From assembly GCA_934667095.1 (NCBI GenBank), contig CAKULE010000013.1:1-64000 (forward strand): 64,000 nucleotides of DNA. Direction: 5' to 3'. Source of the stretch: an uncultured Oscillospiraceae bacterium. Lineage in GTDB: Bacteria > Bacillota > Clostridia > Oscillospirales > Oscillospiraceae. The notes under the pieces are model-generated. The model did no database searches, was not told the DNA's origin, and was given only the letters and a program-made list of their open reading frames with translations. Position numbers and translations under genes: made by a program. Every line of letters begins with the position of its first letter. Within the stretch, counting starts at the first letter, position 1. Positions 15,321-24,029 of this stretch are shown one piece after another.

Positions 15321-16729
15321 ATCTGCGCTTTGATGAGGTTGGTGGAGCCCGGCTGGCCGATGGGCACGCCAGCGGTGATGATCACGATGTCGCCGGGGTG
15401 GACCAGCCCCTCCTTCCTGGCCACGTCCACGCACATGTGAAGCAGCCGGTCGGTGGAGTCCACCGTGCCACACAGGCAGGGCATCACGCCCCAGGAGATG
15501 GCCAGCTGGCGGCGGACCCGCTCCTCGGTGGTGATGGCGACGATGGAGCAGCCGGGGCGGAAGCGGGAGATCATCCGGGCGGTGTAGCCGGACTTGGTGG
15601 CGGCCAGAATGGCGGTGGCGGAGAGGTCTACGGCAGTCTGGACGCTGGCGTGGCTGATGGCATCGTTGATGCCGTCAAAGCTGCCCCACGCGGCGTTGCG
15701 GAAGCGCTTGGCGTAGTCCACGGCGTTCTCGGCGGCCACGACGGTGTCCACCATGGTGGACAGAGCCTCCACGGGGTACTTGCCGGAGGCGGTCTCGCCG
15801 GAGAGCATCACGCAGCTGGTGCCATCGAACACGGCGTTGGCCACGTCGGACACCTCGGCCCGGGTGGGCCGGGGGTTGCGGATCATGGAGTCCAGCATCT
15901 GGGTGGCGGTGATGACGTTTCTGCCCTTGCTGATGGCGGACTTGATCATCCGCTTCTGAATGATGGGCACCTCGTGGGCGGGGATCTCCACACCCAGATC
16001 GCCCCGGGCCACCATGATGCCGTCGGAGGCATCCACGATGGCGTCCAGATTGTTGACACCCTCCCGGTTCTCGATCTTGGCGATGATGCGGATGTCCTGC
16101 CCGCCGAAGCTGTCCAGCACGGCGCGGATCTCCTCCACGTCGGAGGCCCGGCGCACAAAGGAGGCGGCGATGAAGTCAAAGTCGTGCTCCACGGCGAAGC
16201 GCAGGTCGTCCTTGTCCCGCTCCGTCAGGGCGGGGAGGGAGATGCTCACGTCGGGGATGTTGATGCTCTTGTTGTTGGACAGCTCGCCGCCGGTGACCAC
16301 CGTGCAGTGGATGTCCTGTCCCTGAATGTCGTCCACGGTCATGTCCACCAGTCCATCGTCGATGAGGACGTGGCAGCCGGGGGTAAGCTCGTTGTGCAGG
16401 TTATCGTGGGTGACGGACACCTGAGAGGGACTGCCCTCCACGTCCCGGGTGGTGAGGGTGAACTTATCCCCCTCGGCCAGCTCGATGGAGCCGCAGGCGA
16501 AGGTACGGATGCGGATCTCGGGGCCTTTGGTGTCCAGAATGGTGGCCACGGGGGCGCCCAGCGTGTCCCGCACCCGCTTGAAGCGGGTCAGGGTGGCCAG
16601 CTGGCTCTCGTGGGTGCCGTGGGAGAAATTGAAGCGGGCGGCGTCCATGCCGGCGCGGATGAGCTTTTCCAGCATCTCATCGGAGTCGCAGGCGGGGCCC
16701 AGCGTGCAGACGATCTTGGTTTTTCTCAT
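15314..16729 (-). CDS. pyk: pyruvate kinase
   Basis: 471 aa. It converts phosphoenolpyruvate and ADP to pyruvate and ATP. The start MRKTKIVCTLGPACD follows GGAGG. FNFSHGTHE, DTKGPEIR and the active-site block IIAKIENREGVNNLDAI are present, followed by MVARGDLGVEIP. The length is that of the standard enzyme without the extra C-terminal PEP-utiliser domain found in Bacillus. An ATG five codons upstream is nearer to the Shine-Dalgarno site than allowed. It has its own promoter. Confidence 0.97.
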   Translation of the reverse strand: MRKTKIVCTLGPACDSDEMLEKLIRAGMDAARFNFSHGTHESQLATLTRFKRVRDTLGAPVATILDTKGPEIRIRTFACGSIELAEGDKFTLTTRDVEGSPSQVSVTHDNLHNELTPGCHVLIDDGLVDMTVDDIQGQDIHCTVVTGGELSNNKSINIPDVSISLPALTERDKDDLRFAVEHDFDFIAASFVRRASDVEEIRAVLDSFGGQDIRIIAKIENREGVNNLDAIVDASDGIMVARGDLGVEIPAHEVPIIQKRMIKSAISKGRNVITATQMLDSMIRNPRPTRAEVSDVANAVFDGTSCVMLSGETASGKYPVEALSTMVDTVVAAENAVDYAKRFRNAAWGSFDGINDAISHASVQTAVDLSATAILAATKSGYTARMISRFRPGCSIVAITTEERVRRQLAISWGVMPCLCGTVDSTDRLLHMCVDVARKEGLVHPGDIVIITAGVPIGQPGSTNLIKAQMV

Positions 16730-16786
16730 ATTGAAATGTGCCTCCATTTCATGATGCATTCTCTGATTGATTTTGATCCACCCCGT

Positions 16787-16815
16787 ATCATACACGAAAC
16801 CGCCGGATTTTACAA
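16787..16815 (-). promoter_or_regulatory. pyk promoter
   Basis: On the minus strand TTGTAA (16810-16815), 17 bp, TATGAT (16787-16792). It is 58 bp upstream of the pyk ATG. Confidence 0.75.
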
Positions 16816-16837
16816 GCGGCGGACGGAGAAATTTCCG

Positions 16838-16873
16838 AGAAAAAGAACAGGCACAGCATCTGCTGTGCCTGTT
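16838..16873 (-). terminator. rho-independent terminator of the CNNM/CBS gene
   Basis: AACAGGCACAGCA and its complement form a 13-bp perfect stem with a 2-base loop. CTTTTT follows on the minus strand. Confidence 0.88.
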
Positions 16874-16883
16874 GAGGGATGGG

Positions 16884-18224
16884 TTATTCGTCTGCGGTCT
16901 CAGGCTGGGGAGGCTCCGGCTTGGACACCAGCGCCCATTCCACATGCCGGTCCTTGAATTCGGTGACCCTGATGTGCAGCCCGCAGGTATCCACCTCGAA
17001 TTGGGCCCCGTCCTCCGGAATGACGGACAGCTGCGCGAACACCAGCCCGCCCAGCGTGTCGGACTCCTCGTCCTCCGGGAACTCCACACCCAGCGCCTCG
17101 GACACCTGCTCCAGCTCGCAGGAGCCGGCGATGCGCCACAGGCCGGGCTCCAGCTGTTCGATGTCCTTCTCTTCCTGCGGGTCGAACTCATCGTAGATAT
17201 TGCCCACGATCTCCTCCAGCAGGTCCTCCATGGTCACCAGGCCGGAGGTGCCGCCGTACTCGTCCACGACGATGGCCAGATGGATCTTCTTGCTCTGCAT
17301 ATCCCGGAACAGCACGTCGGTGCGGACGGACTCGGGCACAAAGTAGGCGGGGCGGAGCAGCTCCCGCAGGGCCTTGGGCCGGCTGGACTGGGCGTTCAGC
17401 AGGTAATCCCGGGTATTGAGAATGCCGATGATGTCGTCCGCGTCCTCCTCGTAGACGGGGAAGCGGGACAGGCCGGACTCCCGGATGGTGCGGATCACGT
17501 CCTCATTGGTGTCGTCGCACCAGATCATCACCATGTCGGTGCGGTGGACCATCACGTCCTCGGCGGTGGTGTTGTTGAACTCGAAGATATTCTCGATGAG
17601 CTCCTTCTCGCTGGACTCGATGGCACCCCGCTCCTCGCCCAGATCCACCATCATCAGGATCTCGTCCTCGCTGACGTCCTCCTCCTCGGCCTTGGGGTCG
17701 ATGTGGAGCAGGCGCAGCACGCCGTTGGTGGATTTGGACAGCAGCCAGATCACCGGCCGGAACACGGCGGCCACGACGGTGACGGGTCCCACGGCGGCCC
17801 GGGCCACGGCGTCGGTCTTCTTCATGGCCAGCCGCTTGGGCACCAGCTCGCCCAGCACCAGGCTGAAGTAGGACAGCACTATGGTGATGAGAATGACGGC
17901 GATGGTGTTCAGCGTGCCGGGGGAGAGGGTGGTGAAGCCTTTGCCGTAGTAGAGCCACTTCACCAGCGGCTCTGCAAAGCTGTCTGCCGCGAAGGCGGAG
18001 GACAGGAAGCCGGCCAGCGTAATGGCGATCTGGATGGCGGACAGGAACCGGTCAGGGGTGCGGGTCAGCTTGAGTAGCTTCTTTGCCTTCTTATCTCCAT
18101 CCTCCGCCTGCTTTTTCAGCTTGCTTTCCGACAGAGAGATCACGGCAATCTCCGCCGCAGCGAAAAAGGCGTTGATGAATACGAGGATGATCAGTACGAG
18201 GATCGGCAATAACGGGTCGTCCAA
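16884..18224 (-). CDS. CNNM-CBS (CorC/HlyC-type) membrane protein
   Basis: 446 aa. An N-terminal CNNM (DUF21) membrane domain (about residues 1-190) contains four hydrophobic helices. Two CBS domains follow (VMVHRTDMVMIWCDD onward, and VVDEYGGTSGLVTMEDLLEE in the second). The C-terminal CorC_HlyC domain has GSCELEQVSEALGV and LGGLVFAQL. Members are linked to magnesium efflux or tolerance; older names call them hemolysins. The start is a TTG at 18224 with GGAGGG nine bases upstream; no ATG is better placed. A hairpin lies in its leader. Confidence 0.88.
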   Translation of the reverse strand: MDDPLLPILVLIILVFINAFFAAAEIAVISLSESKLKKQAEDGDKKAKKLLKLTRTPDRFLSAIQIAITLAGFLSSAFAADSFAEPLVKWLYYGKGFTTLSPGTLNTIAVILITIVLSYFSLVLGELVPKRLAMKKTDAVARAAVGPVTVVAAVFRPVIWLLSKSTNGVLRLLHIDPKAEEEDVSEDEILMMVDLGEERGAIESSEKELIENIFEFNNTTAEDVMVHRTDMVMIWCDDTNEDVIRTIRESGLSRFPVYEEDADDIIGILNTRDYLLNAQSSRPKALRELLRPAYFVPESVRTDVLFRDMQSKKIHLAIVVDEYGGTSGLVTMEDLLEEIVGNIYDEFDPQEEKDIEQLEPGLWRIAGSCELEQVSEALGVEFPEDEESDTLGGLVFAQLSVIPEDGAQFEVDTCGLHIRVTEFKDRHVEWALVSKPEPPQPETADE

Positions 18225-18258
18225 GAGTAAGTACCCTCCTAAAATCGGCCTTGAAATT

Positions 18259-18275
18259 TGCCGCGGAACGCGGCA
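18259..18275 (-). promoter_or_regulatory. leader hairpin of the CNNM/CBS gene
   Basis: TGCCGCG-GAA-CGCGGCA forms a 7-bp perfect stem with a 3-base loop in the 5' leader, 34 bp before the TTG start. It could stabilise the leader; nothing more can be said. Confidence 0.4.
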
Positions 18276-18293
18276 TAGACCATAACATTTTAT

Positions 18294-18323
18294 AGTATAG
18301 CATACGGAATATGACCTTTTCAA
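18294..18323 (-). promoter_or_regulatory. promoter of the CNNM/CBS gene
   Basis: On the minus strand TTGAAA (18318-18323), 18 bp, TATACT (18294-18299) with an extended-10 TGC. Confidence 0.75.
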
Positions 18324-18347
18324 GGGGAAAGCAGGAAAAGAGATGTC

Positions 18348-18379
18348 AAAAAGGGGCGGCCATCACCGATGGCCGCCCC
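18348..18379 (-). terminator. rho-independent terminator of ppa
   Basis: GGGGCGGCCATC, GGT loop, GATGGCCGCCCC, then TTTTT on the minus strand. Confidence 0.92.
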
Positions 18380-18398
18380 CTGCGGGTCAAGGCGGAGC

Positions 18399-18932
18399 TT
18401 ATTTCCGGCCGAACTTGGCATCGTAGTTGTCCATGGCCTCGCGGATGATGGCCAGCGCGGCCGCCCGGCCGTTCACGTCGCCGGCCACGGCCTCCTTGCC
18501 CTCCAGCGCCTTATAGACGGTGAAGAAGTGGGCCATCTCGTTGAAAATGTGGGCGGGCAGGTCCATCAGGTCGTGGTAGCCGTTGTACACCGGGTCGGAG
18601 AAGGGGATGGCGATGATCTTCTCGTCCCGCTTACCGCCGTCCAGCATGGAGATGTATCCGATGGGATAGCACTGGACCAGCGTCAGGGGGTCCAGCACCT
18701 CGCTGCACAGCACCAGCACGTCCAGCGGATCGCCGTCGTCGCCGTAGGTGCGGGGGATGAAGCCGTAGTTGGCGGGATAGTGGGTGGAGGTGTAGAGGAT
18801 GCGGTCCAGAATGATGAGGCCGGTCTCCTTGTCCAGCTCATACTTCTTCTTGCTGCCCTGAGGGATCTCGATGACTGCGATGAAGTCGTCGGGGGCGATG
18901 CGGTCGGGGCTGATGTCGTGCCAGATGTTCAT
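18399..18932 (-). CDS. ppa: inorganic pyrophosphatase (family I)
   Basis: 177 aa. It hydrolyses pyrophosphate to phosphate in the cytosol. The family I metal-binding signature is visible as DGDPLDVLV, preceded by the substrate-loop YPANYGFIPRTYGDD and EIPQGSKKKYELD. AAAGGAGAG precedes the ATG. It is monocistronic, with its own promoter (18977-19005) and terminator. Confidence 0.96.
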   Translation of the reverse strand: MNIWHDISPDRIAPDDFIAVIEIPQGSKKKYELDKETGLIILDRILYTSTHYPANYGFIPRTYGDDGDPLDVLVLCSEVLDPLTLVQCYPIGYISMLDGGKRDEKIIAIPFSDPVYNGYHDLMDLPAHIFNEMAHFFTVYKALEGKEAVAGDVNGRAAALAIIREAMDNYDAKFGRK

Positions 18933-18976
18933 GGGCTGCTCTCCTTTGCAACGTGACAGTTTGTGGAACTGCTCTG

Positions 18977-19005
18977 ATTATAGCGGGTCCGGCGGGGAAA
19001 AACAA
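18977..19005 (-). promoter_or_regulatory. ppa promoter
   Basis: On the minus strand TTGTTT (19000-19005), 17 bp, TATAAT (18977-18982). Confidence 0.75.
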
Positions 19006-19041
19006 CCCGCAGCACGGGGAAAAAGCAGGGGAAAATTGGGG

Positions 19042-19070
19042 TTGAGGCGGGGGCGAAAATGTGATATGAT
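19042..19070 (+). promoter_or_regulatory. promoter of the DivIVA-like gene
   Basis: TTGAGG, 17 bp, TATGAT. It is divergent from the ppa promoter and 29 bp before the ATG. Confidence 0.75.
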
Positions 19071-19098
19071 ACAAAGGATCAGAAAGAGAGGGATCGGT

Positions 19099-19752
19099 AT
19101 GGATACCGTGGTCCGTAAATTCCGCACCGCCCTGAGCGGCTTTAACCGCCGGGATGTGCTGGACTATATCGCCCAGACCGCCTCCGCCCACCGGCAGGAG
19201 ACGGCGGAGCTGGAGCGCCGGCTGGAGGAGGCCGAGCAGGAGCGGGACGCCCTGCGGGAGACCCTGACGGGGCTGGAGGACGAGAAGGGCTCCGCTGCCG
19301 CGGAGGAGGCCCGGGTGCGGGCCTGTCTGGAGGAGTCCACCGCCTCGCTGGCCCGCCTGCGGGCGGAGCTGAGCCGCACCGAGGCCCAGTTGTCTGCCGA
19401 GCGGGCGGAGCTGTCCGCGCTGGAGGCGCGCATGACGCAGGTGGCCCCCATGGCCCAGAGCTATGAGGAGCTGAAGGACCGGGTGGCCACCGTGGAGCTG
19501 GACGCCCACCGGAAGGCGCAGGCCACCGTGGACGAGGCACAGGCGCAGGCCGCCGCCCTCCGGGCAGAGACCGCCCGCTGGCTGGATGACGTGCTGGCCC
19601 AGTATGGAGCCCTGCGCACCGCCATGGACGCCATGGTCTCCGCCGCGCGGGAGGCCGCCGCTCAGGGGGACGCGCTTTCCCTTTCTGACGCCGGTGCCGC
19701 AGCCCTGAAGACCAGGGCCGCCGGCCCTGTGCCCATGGAGGGGCAGGAGTAA
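19099..19752 (+). CDS. DivIVA/GpsB-like coiled-coil protein
   Basis: 217 aa. The short N-terminal segment FRTALSGFNRRDVLDYIAQT matches the DivIVA lipid-binding start (FRGYNxxEVxxFL type). A long Glu/Ala/Arg-rich coiled coil covers about residues 30-190. It probably acts at the membrane in division-site or polar organisation, but the short match and very Ala-rich coil leave the exact role open. The ATG is preceded by GAGAGGG, and it is a single-gene unit with a terminator. Confidence 0.7.
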   Translation: MDTVVRKFRTALSGFNRRDVLDYIAQTASAHRQETAELERRLEEAEQERDALRETLTGLEDEKGSAAAEEARVRACLEESTASLARLRAELSRTEAQLSAERAELSALEARMTQVAPMAQSYEELKDRVATVELDAHRKAQATVDEAQAQAAALRAETARWLDDVLAQYGALRTAMDAMVSAAREAAAQGDALSLSDAGAAALKTRAAGPVPMEGQE

Positions 19753-19790
19753 TGTCCGGTTTTCCTGCGCAAATGCCTCATTGACGTCTA

Positions 19791-19826
19791 AAAAAAATCC
19801 CGCTCTCGGTTGAGAGCGGGACTTTT
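19791..19826. terminator. bidirectional rho-independent terminator
   Basis: TCCCGCTCTC, GGTT, GAGAGCGGGA. A T-run lies on both strands. It separates the DivIVA-like gene from the convergent ferredoxin. Confidence 0.92.
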
Positions 19827-19838
19827 TTGTGTGTCAGA

Positions 19839-20012
19839 TCAGTCCTGGGGAGCGATGGCACCCATGGGACAGGCACCGGCGCAGGCGCCGCAGTCCAGGC
19901 AGGCATCGGCATCGATCACCATGTGCTCGGCACCCATGGAGATAGCGCCCACGGGACAGGCACCCTCGCAAGCGCCGCAGGAGACACAGGAATCGTTGAT
20001 GACATGAGCCAT
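19839..20012 (-). CDS. 2[4Fe-4S] ferredoxin, clostridial type
   Basis: 57 aa. Two CxxCxxCxxxCP cluster motifs lie at Cys9/12/15/19 and Cys38/41/44/48. This small soluble protein carries low-potential electrons in anaerobic metabolism, for example to hydrogenases or electron-bifurcating enzymes. The ATG at 20012 has GGAGG eight bases upstream. It is monocistronic, with promoter and terminator both visible. Confidence 0.95.
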   Translation of the reverse strand: MAHVINDSCVSCGACEGACPVGAISMGAEHMVIDADACLDCGACAGACPMGAIAPQD

Positions 20013-20054
20013 TTGGAACACCTCCGTATAAGTATTGCATTGTATTGCAATGAC

Positions 20055-20082
20055 ATTGTAGCACAAAATCGAAAAAATGCAA
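20055..20082 (-). promoter_or_regulatory. ferredoxin promoter
   Basis: On the minus strand TTGCAT (20077-20082), 16 bp, TACAAT (20055-20060) with an extended-10 TGC. A CATTG/CAATG dyad overlaps the start region at 20037-20052. Confidence 0.7.
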
Positions 20083-20170
20083 TCATTATTTTTGCCTGCG
20101 CTGGTATAAAGCGGCACGAAACGCTCCATGCTTTCGGTGAAGCACGATCATCGGAACACAGGAGGAAGCT

Positions 20171-22246
20171 ATGGAGCGGATCGGATTTTTCGGGCGGCTG
20201 TGGGAGCGCCTGCGGGCGGAGCGGGACCGGCGGAGCCAGCCGCCTCCGGGGGACGAATCCCGGGGCGTCTGCCGGGAGGAGAACCGCGGCCGCGGCCGGG
20301 AGGAGCGTGAGACCCGCCTGACGGACCGCTTTGCCCGGGACCTGACCCGGCTGGCGGCCTGCGGCGGGCTGGACCCCCTCATCGGCCGGGAGCGGGAGGT
20401 GGAGCGGGTCATTCAGATCCTCTCTCGCCGGACCAAGAACAACCCGGTGCTCCTTGGCGAGCCCGGCGTGGGCAAAACTGCCGTGGCCGAGGGGCTGGCC
20501 GCCCGCATCGCCGCCGGCTCCGTGCCGGACAGCCTGCAGGGCCGCCGCCTGCTGTCGCTGGACCTGACGGCCATGGTGGCGGGAACCAAGTACCGGGGCG
20601 AGTTTGAAGAGCGGGTGAACGCCATGCTGGCAGAGGTCCGCCGGGCGGGCAACGTCATCCTCTTTCTGGACGAGCTGCACAACATCGTGGGTGCGGGCTC
20701 TGCCGAGGGGGCGGTGGATGCCGCCAACATCCTCAAGCCCGCGCTGGGCCGGGGGGAGATCCAGGTGGTGGGAGCCACCACGCTGGAGGAATACCGGAAA
20801 TATATCGAAAAGGACGCCGCGCTGGAGCGGCGCTTCCAGCCCGTCCGGGTGGAGGAACCCACCCCGGAGCAGAGCCTTGCCATCCTCCGGGGCCTCCGCC
20901 CCCGGTATGAGCAGTTTCACAACGTGGCCATCGCCGATGAGGCCCTGACGGCGGCGGTGGAGCTTTCCCGCCGGTACCTGCCCGACCGCTTCCTGCCGGA
21001 TAAGGCCATCGACCTGGTGGACGAGGGGGCCGCCCGCCTGCGGGTGGCGGGAGAGCGGCTGCCGGAGGGTCTGCGCGCTCTGGCCGGCCGTGCGGATCTG
21101 GCCCGGCAGGAGAAGCTGGCCGCCGCTGCGGAGGAGAATTACGAGCGGGCGGCCATGCTGCGGGACGCAGAGGAGGACTTCCGCCGGGAGCTGGAGCGCA
21201 AGCGCCGCCGGGACGGCCCCCTGCGCATCCTGAACCGGGATGGTGTAGCCGCCGTGCTGTCCCAGTGGAGCGGCATCCCGGTGGAGTCCATCACCAAGGG
21301 GGAGGCCCAGCGCCTGCTGGAGCTGGAGGGGGAGCTCCACCGCCGCGTGGTGGGGCAGGACTGCGCGGTCCGCGCGGTGTGTGCCGCCATCCGCCGCAGC
21401 CGGGTGGGCCTGAAGGAGCCCAACCGCCCGGTGGGGGTGTTCCTCTTTCTGGGTCCCACCGGCGTGGGCAAGACCGAGCTGTGCAAGGCGCTGGCGCAGG
21501 CCATGTTCGGCACGGAGGACGCCCTCATCCGCTTCGACATGTCCGAGTATATGGAAAAACACTCCGTGTCCCGGCTGGTGGGCGCGCCGCCGGGCTACGT
21601 AGGCCATGAGGAGGGCGGCCAGCTGACGGAGAAGGTCCGTCGCCGGCCGTGGTCGGTGGTGCTCTTTGACGAGATCGAGAAGGCCCATGACGAGCTGCAC
21701 AACATTCTCCTTCAGGTGATGGAGGACGGCGTGCTCACGGATAATCAGGGCCGCCGGGCGGATTTCCGCAACACGGTGATCGTCATGACCTCCAATCTGG
21801 GGGCCCGCAAGCTGGTGAGTCACGCGCCGCCGCTGGGTTTTGCCGGGGGCAGCCCAGCGGAGCAGAGCCGGGAGGCGGTGCTGGCCGAGGTGAAAAAACG
21901 CTTCAGCCCGGAGTTTCTCAACCGGCTGGACGAGACGGTGATCTTCGACCCCCTGAGCCGGGAAGACCTGACGGGCATCGCCCGGCGGATGCTCTCCGGG
22001 GTGGAGAGCCGGCTGTCCGCCCTCGGGGTGAGCCTCTCTGCCGACGATGCCGCCGCGGCCCTGCTGGCGGAGTGCGGCGGCCGGGAGCAGGGGGCGCGGC
22101 CCATCCGCCGCAGCCTCCGCCGCCGGCTGGAGGAGCCCGCCGCCGATCTGTTGCTGTCCCGGAAGCTCATGGCGGGGGACACCCTCTGCCTTGCCGCCGA
22201 GGAGGGCGAGCTGGTCCTCCGACCGGTGAAGAAAACACAGGTATAA
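20171..22246 (+). CDS. Clp-type AAA+ ATPase without N-terminal substrate domain
   Basis: 691 aa, shorter than ClpC (about 810). Instead of Clp-N repeats it begins with an arginine-rich stretch (residues 8-49). D1 has GEPGVGKT (96-103). A UVR-like middle segment (ERAAMLRDAEEDFRRELE) follows. D2 has GPTGVGKT (about 428-435), DEIEKAHDELHN and the ClpP-docking tripeptide LGF in PPLGFAG. It should unfold proteins for ClpP, though how it picks substrates without an N-domain is unclear. AGGAGG precedes the ATG. The window also encodes a zinc-finger ClpE. Confidence 0.88.
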   Translation: MERIGFFGRLWERLRAERDRRSQPPPGDESRGVCREENRGRGREERETRLTDRFARDLTRLAACGGLDPLIGREREVERVIQILSRRTKNNPVLLGEPGVGKTAVAEGLAARIAAGSVPDSLQGRRLLSLDLTAMVAGTKYRGEFEERVNAMLAEVRRAGNVILFLDELHNIVGAGSAEGAVDAANILKPALGRGEIQVVGATTLEEYRKYIEKDAALERRFQPVRVEEPTPEQSLAILRGLRPRYEQFHNVAIADEALTAAVELSRRYLPDRFLPDKAIDLVDEGAARLRVAGERLPEGLRALAGRADLARQEKLAAAAEENYERAAMLRDAEEDFRRELERKRRRDGPLRILNRDGVAAVLSQWSGIPVESITKGEAQRLLELEGELHRRVVGQDCAVRAVCAAIRRSRVGLKEPNRPVGVFLFLGPTGVGKTELCKALAQAMFGTEDALIRFDMSEYMEKHSVSRLVGAPPGYVGHEEGGQLTEKVRRRPWSVVLFDEIEKAHDELHNILLQVMEDGVLTDNQGRRADFRNTVIVMTSNLGARKLVSHAPPLGFAGGSPAEQSREAVLAEVKKRFSPEFLNRLDETVIFDPLSREDLTGIARRMLSGVESRLSALGVSLSADDAAAALLAECGGREQGARPIRRSLRRRLEEPAADLLLSRKLMAGDTLCLAAEEGELVLRPVKKTQV

Positions 22247-22250
22247 TGCA

Positions 22251-22283
22251 GCAGGAGCCGCCGTGACACACGGAGGCTCCTGC
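22251..22283. terminator. hairpin after the Clp ATPase gene
   Basis: GCAGGAGCC and GGCTCCTGC with inner pairs (CCGTG/CACGG). The T-tract is poor (ATTTCTG), so termination strength is uncertain. Confidence 0.5.
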
Positions 22284-22305
22284 ATTTCTGCTGCGGTTTT
22301 TGATC

Positions 22306-23598
22306 TTACAGCCCCTTCCCCTCGGTATCGGCGAGGGGGACGTTGGCGTAATCCCACTGGTGGTCGTGCCGGGCCAGATAGTCGCTGGTGACGTTGAAGT
22401 AGTACCACGTGCGGGAGTCCTCCTTCCCCGCGTCCCATGTGGAGTCCACGCAGTACCATGCACCGTTCAGCCGCACCATGTTCCACGCGTGGTCCTCCAG
22501 ACTGCGGTTGGCTGCGCCGATCACCGTGATGCACTCTACATCCAGCATGTCCATGAACAGCTGGAAGGTGGTGGAGAAGCCGAGGCAGATGCCCTTACCC
22601 TGGATCAGCGGGTTATACGGCGTGGAGGAGCTGGGGGAGAGCTGTGTGTGGTTGTCGTAGTGGGTGTAGTCGTAGGACACATGGGTGACGATCCAGCGGT
22701 AGATGGCAAATTCCTTTTCATAGTCGCTCATGCCGTCGGTGATGACCTCGGCCACCACCGCCTCTGCGGCCTCCAGCAGCTCCCGGTCCTTCCGGGACAG
22801 GCCGGAGCTGTCCCCACTGCGCCATGCGGCCACCACCGTGGAGTTGTCGTACTCCGTCATGTCGTCGATCTCCGGGTCCACGTAGGGGCGCCAGTAGGAT
22901 GGATAGGACGGGCTGGGCTCCGGGTCCGGCTCCGGAGAGGGCTCCGGGGAGGGCTCGGGTGACGGCTCAGGGGTAGGCTCCGGAGAGGGCTCGGCGGTCT
23001 CCGTGGGCTCCGGAGAGGGCTCGGCGGTTTCGGTGGGCGCAGGGACGGGCTCGGGGGACTCCGAGGGCGCAGGGGAGGGCGCCGGCGTGTCGGAGCCGGC
23101 AGGCGCGGGGGAGGGCTCCTGCTTCATGAAGGACAGAAACGCGTTGTAGACGGCGTCGGGGTCCTCACTGAGGATGAGCAGCGCCCATGTGTCGCCGTGA
23201 CGCGTGACCAGCGCGTTCTCTGCGATGGCGGCCTGATCGGGGGCGTAGCCGCCGAAGGCGGCCCAGCGCTGCTGAGCATAGGTGGTGAGGGCGTCTGCGA
23301 TGTCGGCTGCGGCGCTGCTGTCCACGGCCTGAAGGACCGCCAGCTCGAACACCCGCGCGCCGCCCATCCGGGCGGCGGCGCACTGGACCACCTGCCCGGC
23401 GGACACGCCGTACAGGGCCAGACAGCGGTCCAGCGTCTCGCCGTCTGCGATCTCCGGGCCTTCCGCCCCCTCGGGGGCGGCGGCCAGCATGGCCTCCAGC
23501 GCGTCGTCAGCGCTGACGGTCGGGGGTACTGCTTTCCCCTTGCAGCTGGGCAGCAGCAGAAGCAGCGCCAGCAGCAGGGCGGTGAATTTTTTTGCCAT
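22306..23598 (-). CDS. lipoprotein with DUF4358 and transglutaminase-like domains
   Basis: 430 aa. The lipoprotein signal ends in LLPSC19. Residues about 30-165 fit DUF4358 (VVQCAAARMGGARVFELAVL). A Pro-Glu-Ser/Thr repeat linker (about 170-235, many EPSPEP units) acts as a wall spacer. The C-terminal half is a transglutaminase-like fold with the Cys-His-Asp triad in GKGICLGFS, DHAWNMV and VDSTWD, so it may act as a protease or peptidase at the surface. The substrate is unknown. AGGAGGG precedes the ATG. It follows ireB on the same strand after a terminator. Confidence 0.85.
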   Translation of the reverse strand: MAKKFTALLLALLLLLPSCKGKAVPPTVSADDALEAMLAAAPEGAEGPEIADGETLDRCLALYGVSAGQVVQCAAARMGGARVFELAVLQAVDSSAAADIADALTTYAQQRWAAFGGYAPDQAAIAENALVTRHGDTWALLILSEDPDAVYNAFLSFMKQEPSPAPAGSDTPAPSPAPSESPEPVPAPTETAEPSPEPTETAEPSPEPTPEPSPEPSPEPSPEPDPEPSPSYPSYWRPYVDPEIDDMTEYDNSTVVAAWRSGDSSGLSRKDRELLEAAEAVVAEVITDGMSDYEKEFAIYRWIVTHVSYDYTHYDNHTQLSPSSSTPYNPLIQGKGICLGFSTTFQLFMDMLDVECITVIGAANRSLEDHAWNMVRLNGAWYCVDSTWDAGKEDSRTWYYFNVTSDYLARHDHQWDYANVPLADTEGKGL

Positions 23599-23614
23599 AT
23601 CGGACCCTCCTGAA

Positions 23615-23644
23615 GAAAAACGGAGCCGTCAGCGACGGCTCCGT
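23615..23644 (-). terminator. rho-independent terminator of ireB
   Basis: CGGAGCCGTC, GCT loop, GACGGCTCCG, then TTTTTC on the minus strand. Confidence 0.88.
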
Positions 23645-23658
23645 CATGTCAGCTCTGG

Positions 23659-23910
23659 TCAGTCTGCCAGATAATTTTTCAGCAGCACCCGCAGCAGCTC
23701 GTCCCGGTCCAGCTTGCGGATCAGGGTGCGGGCGTTGTTGTAGTTGGTGATGTAGGTGGGGTCCTCGCTGAGGATGTACCCCACGATCTGGTTGATGGGG
23801 TTGTACCCCTTCTCCTGCAGCGAGTTGTAGACGGAGGTCAGGATGCATTTGATCTCATCGTCCCGGTCAAAGTCCAGACTGAAGCGTCTGGTGTAGTCCA
23901 TATCTTCCAT
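23659..23910 (-). CDS. ireB: IreB family regulatory phosphoprotein (UPF0297)
   Basis: 83 aa. The family core EKGYNPINQIVGYILSEDP, then TYITNYNNAR, is unmistakable. IreB is a small phosphoprotein substrate of the PASTA kinase IreK in enterococci and affects envelope stress tolerance. The start chosen (MEDMDYTRRF) has GGGGGTG upstream; the Met three codons on is also possible. Its usual alaS or ruvX partners are not adjacent. The transposon begins 78 bp upstream of its start codon, so its promoter region may have been affected. Confidence 0.9.
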   Translation of the reverse strand: MEDMDYTRRFSLDFDRDDEIKCILTSVYNSLQEKGYNPINQIVGYILSEDPTYITNYNNARTLIRKLDRDELLRVLLKNYLAD

Positions 23911-23978
23911 GCGGCACACCCCCAAAGGCTATTTTTCTCTATTCTATCGCATCCCACTGAAAAAGTAAAGAGAAAAAA

Positions 23979-24003
23979 TTAGTCCCTCTTCAATTCGTAA
24001 AGT
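23979..24003. repeat. left target duplication and left terminal inverted repeat
   Basis: TTAGTCCCT (23979-23987) is joined to the 16-bp repeat (23988-24003). The terminal repeat matches the right end exactly in inverse orientation. Confidence 0.92.
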
Positions 24004-24029
24004 GATAAAACAAAAAAAGAGGTGTAAAT

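Noticed and set aside
22970..23090. Repeated GGCTCCGGAGAGGGCTC-like units that look like a repeat array
   Set aside because: They encode the Pro-Glu-Ser/Thr linker of the transglutaminase lipoprotein; no spacer-repeat pattern as in CRISPR.
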